From assembly GCF_014323725.1 (NCBI RefSeq), contig NZ_JABVED010000011.1, positions 1 through 64,000 on the forward strand: a stretch of DNA of 64,000 bases, in the 5' to 3' direction. Position numbers and translations under genes: made by a program. Below, one piece after another: positions 62,209 to 64,000 of this stretch. Source of the stretch: Actinokineospora xionganensis. Lineage in GTDB: Bacteria > Actinomycetota > Actinomycetes > Mycobacteriales > Pseudonocardiaceae. The notes under the pieces are model-generated. The model was not told where the DNA came from. It saw only the letters and a program-made list of their open reading frames with translations, and made no database searches. Within the stretch, counting starts at the first letter, position 1; each line of letters starts with the position of its first letter.

Positions 62209-62690
62209 GTCAGGACCTCCCGCAGGCCCGCGCACGCCGCGGCGACCGAGCCGACCATGCCCGCGCGGTAGCGGGGGACGGCCAGGACCACCGCCGCGGC
62301 CTTCTGCTCGGCCGCGACCAGGGCGTCCAACAGCTGCTGCCGCGCGGTGGCGGCGTCCGACGGTGGCGCCTGTGGCGAAGCCGACGTCGGGGCGGGCGCG
62401 CCTGAGCTGCTCACCGGCGGCCGCTCGCGGTCGACCTCGGCCTGCAGCACCTTGGCGTGCTCCGTGCGAATCGCCGCGATCTCGGCCGCCTGGGCGACCA
62501 GCGAAGCCATCGCGGTGGCGGCCTCGGCGTCGGCGCGGGCCTGCGCGGCCAACTCGACCAGCGGGTCCGGTGGCCGTGGCTTCTCCGGCTCAGCCGTGCA
62601 GGCACCGACCGCGACCGTGGCGGCTGTGGCGCCGGCGGCACGGAACAACGCGCGGCGGCTCACCGTTGACTGTCTCGCCGAAGGGATCAC
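62205..62690 (-). CDS. Tat-exported lipoprotein paired with the DUF4439 gene
   Basis: 161 residues, GTG start. Twin arginines R12-R13 (SRRALFRAAG) and lipobox VGAC (Cys31); the mature part is helical, Ala-rich with one possible coiled coil (AEIAAIRTEHAKVLQAEVDR). Conserved as an upstream partner of DUF4439 proteins in actinobacteria by arrangement; function unknown. Confidence 0.75.
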   Translation of the reverse strand: MIPSARQSTVSRRALFRAAGATAATVAVGACTAEPEKPRPPDPLVELAAQARADAEAATAMASLVAQAAEIAAIRTEHAKVLQAEVDRERPPVSSSGAPAPTSASPQAPPSDAATARQQLLDALVAAEQKAAAVVLAVPRYRAGMVGSVAAACAGLREVLT

Positions 62691-62860
62691 AGTAAGTCAT
62701 CCTGCCAGGCCACCCGTTCGGGCCTGCCACGCTGCCGGATGATCGCCTGCGGCAGCCCCGTCCCGGTGGGCGAGATACGCTAGGTGACCACGGTCGGTGT
62801 GTCTCATCGCCGACCGGCAGACAATCGCACCACCTACCTGAACAGGGGAGCGGCACCGAC

Positions 62861-63430
62861 GTGGCCAACCAGCGACATCGCGACAGCGGAACGAACGCCG
62901 CGCCCACCAACCCGGCCGCGGCGGCGCTGGAGCCGATCGTGGCCGAGGCCGTCGCGTCGACCGGTTTCGAACTGGAGCAGCTCGACGTCGCGCAGGCCGG
63001 GCGCAGGCGCCAGGTCAAGGTCGTGGTCGACGGCGACGACGGGGTCGAACTCGACGAGGTCGCCGCGGTCAGCCGAGCCGTCTCCGCGGTGCTCGACGAG
63101 CACGACGAGGTCCTCGGCGGCCCGTACACCCTGGAAGTCACCTCTCCCGGCCTCGACCGCCCGCTGACCCGGCCCCGCCACTGGCGCCGGGCCAAGCTGC
63201 GGCTGGTCAAGGTCCGGCCGGTCGAGGGCGCCGAGTTCACCGGCCGGGTCGGCTCGGCCGACGAGGAGCCTGACGGCGGCGTGGAGATGCTGATCGACGG
63301 CAAGCTGCGGCGGGTCGGGTACGCCGACATCGCGCACGCCGTGGTCGAAGTGGAATTCAAGCAACCGCCGGTGGCGGAATTGGCGATGCTCGAAGGTCGA
63401 GCGTCCGATGGTGAGGAGGACGCGCGATGA
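62861..63430 (+). CDS. rimP: Ribosome maturation factor RimP
   Basis: 189 residues. N-terminal domain with [20 protein letters not shown] and [20 protein letters not shown], then [19 protein letters not shown], the RimP signature, and a C-terminal SH3-like domain. Needed for 30S assembly. GTG start; a possible -10 TACGCT lies about 80 nt upstream. ATGA overlap with nusA, the usual bacterial order rimP-nusA. Confidence 0.94.
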   Translation: MANQRHRDSGTNAAPTNPAAAALEPIVAEAVASTGFELEQLDVAQAGRRRQVKVVVDGDDGVELDEVAAVSRAVSAVLDEHDEVLGGPYTLEVTSPGLDRPLTRPRHWRRAKLRLVKVRPVEGAEFTGRVGSADEEPDGGVEMLIDGKLRRVGYADIAHAVVEVEFKQPPVAELAMLEGRASDGEEDAR

Positions 63431-64000
63431 ACGTTGACATCGCCGCGCTGCGGGCGATCGAGCGCGACAAGGACATCCCGTTCGAGACGGTGATCGACGC
63501 CATCGAGACCGCGCTGTTGACCGCGTACAAGCACACTGAGGGCCACCAGCCGCACGCGCGCATCGACATCGACAAGCGCAGCGGGCTGGTCCGGGTCCTG
63601 GCGTACACGACCGGTGCCGACGGCCAGGTCGAAGAGGAGTGGGACGACACCCCCGAGGGCTTCGGCCGGATCGCCGCGACCACCGCCCGGCAGGTCATCC
63701 TGCAGCGGCTGCGCGACGCCGAGCACGAGCGCACCTTCGGCGAGTTCTCCGCCAAGGAGGGCGAGATCGTCGCGGGCGTCGTCCAGCGCGACACCCGGGC
63801 GAACTCGCGCGGCATGGTGATCGTGCAGGTCGGCGACACCGAGGGCGTGCTGCCCGCGGTCGAGCAGGTCCCGGGCGAGAGCTACGAGCACGGCACGCGC
63901 ATCAAGTGCTACGTCGTCGGCGTCGCCCGCGGTAACCGCGGCCCGCAGATCACGCTCTCGCGCACGCACCCCAACCTGGTCCGCAGGCTGTTCGCTCTGG
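63427..64000 (+). CDS. nusA: Transcription termination/antitermination factor NusA, 5' part
   Basis: 191 codons before the window ends. The N-terminal domain ([37 protein letters not shown]) and the start of the S1 domain ([50 protein letters not shown]) are clear. Binds RNA polymerase and nascent RNA. ATG overlaps the rimP stop (ATGA). Confidence 0.95.
   Translation, partial: MNVDIAALRAIERDKDIPFETVIDAIETALLTAYKHTEGHQPHARIDIDKRSGLVRVLAYTTGADGQVEEEWDDTPEGFGRIAATTARQVILQRLRDAEHERTFGEFSAKEGEIVAGVVQRDTRANSRGMVIVQVGDTEGVLPAVEQVPGESYEHGTRIKCYVVGVARGNRGPQITLSRTHPNLVRRLFAL

Overview
The window is high-GC (about 70 %) actinobacterial chromosome. Gene order (rlmN end, dxr, rip1-type protease, ispG, GNAT, lipoprotein PBP, map ... 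cobQ, mtr ... cysG, proS ... rimP, nusA) follows the Mycobacterium tuberculosis Rv2880c-Rv2838c segment. Mycothione reductase, an XRE/DUF397 pair and many leaderless starts point to a Pseudonocardiales filamentous actinomycete (Saccharothrix/Actinokineospora-like). Genus is an inference; no rRNA or tRNA gene was seen.

Layout. 1-3.5 kb is an accessory patch at the 3' end of rlmN: a FitAB/VapBC toxin-antitoxin pair, a second N-truncated copy of rlmN, an HTH-MntA/HepT toxin-antitoxin pair with a clear operator-promoter, and an ADP-ribosylglycohydrolase. 3.5-8.3 kb holds small membrane proteins and the core dxr-rip1-ispG block. 8.3-10.5 kb is a two-gene ATPase + HNH nuclease cassette (Septu/PtuAB-like candidate defence system) inserted between ispG and its usual GNAT neighbour, with a local GC drop. 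10.5-26.6 kb is core metabolism: PBP lipoprotein, map, cobQ, mtr-gntR, proteases, bioF, and a cobM gene with a histone-H1-like tail. 26.7-33.4 kb is one tightly overlapped operon livF-livG-fadD-livH-livM-livK behind a CRP-like site. 33.4-38.3 kb carries cobL, a PIG-L deacetylase, a Tat lipoprotein esterase, a membrane protein and an SDR enzyme. 38.3-40.6 kb is an XRE/DUF397 regulatory patch with small proteins of unknown function. 40.6-48.1 kb has a desaturase, a 1186-residue secreted subtilase and cysG. 48.5-64 kb has an RNA helicase, RIO kinase, YaaA, proS, several cell-envelope proteins, and the start of rimP-nusA.

Non-coding signals stand out. A perfect 64-bp inverted repeat built from 21-bp units sits between cobQ and gntR, and a related 3 x 21-bp tandem array lies at 59.4 kb. 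Several convergent gene pairs end inside perfect palindromes. Many genes start 6-8 nt after a TAnnnT -10 box (leaderless), and one divergent pair shares overlapping -10 boxes. Vitamin B12 genes (cobQ, cobM, cobL, cysG) are scattered singly rather than clustered.
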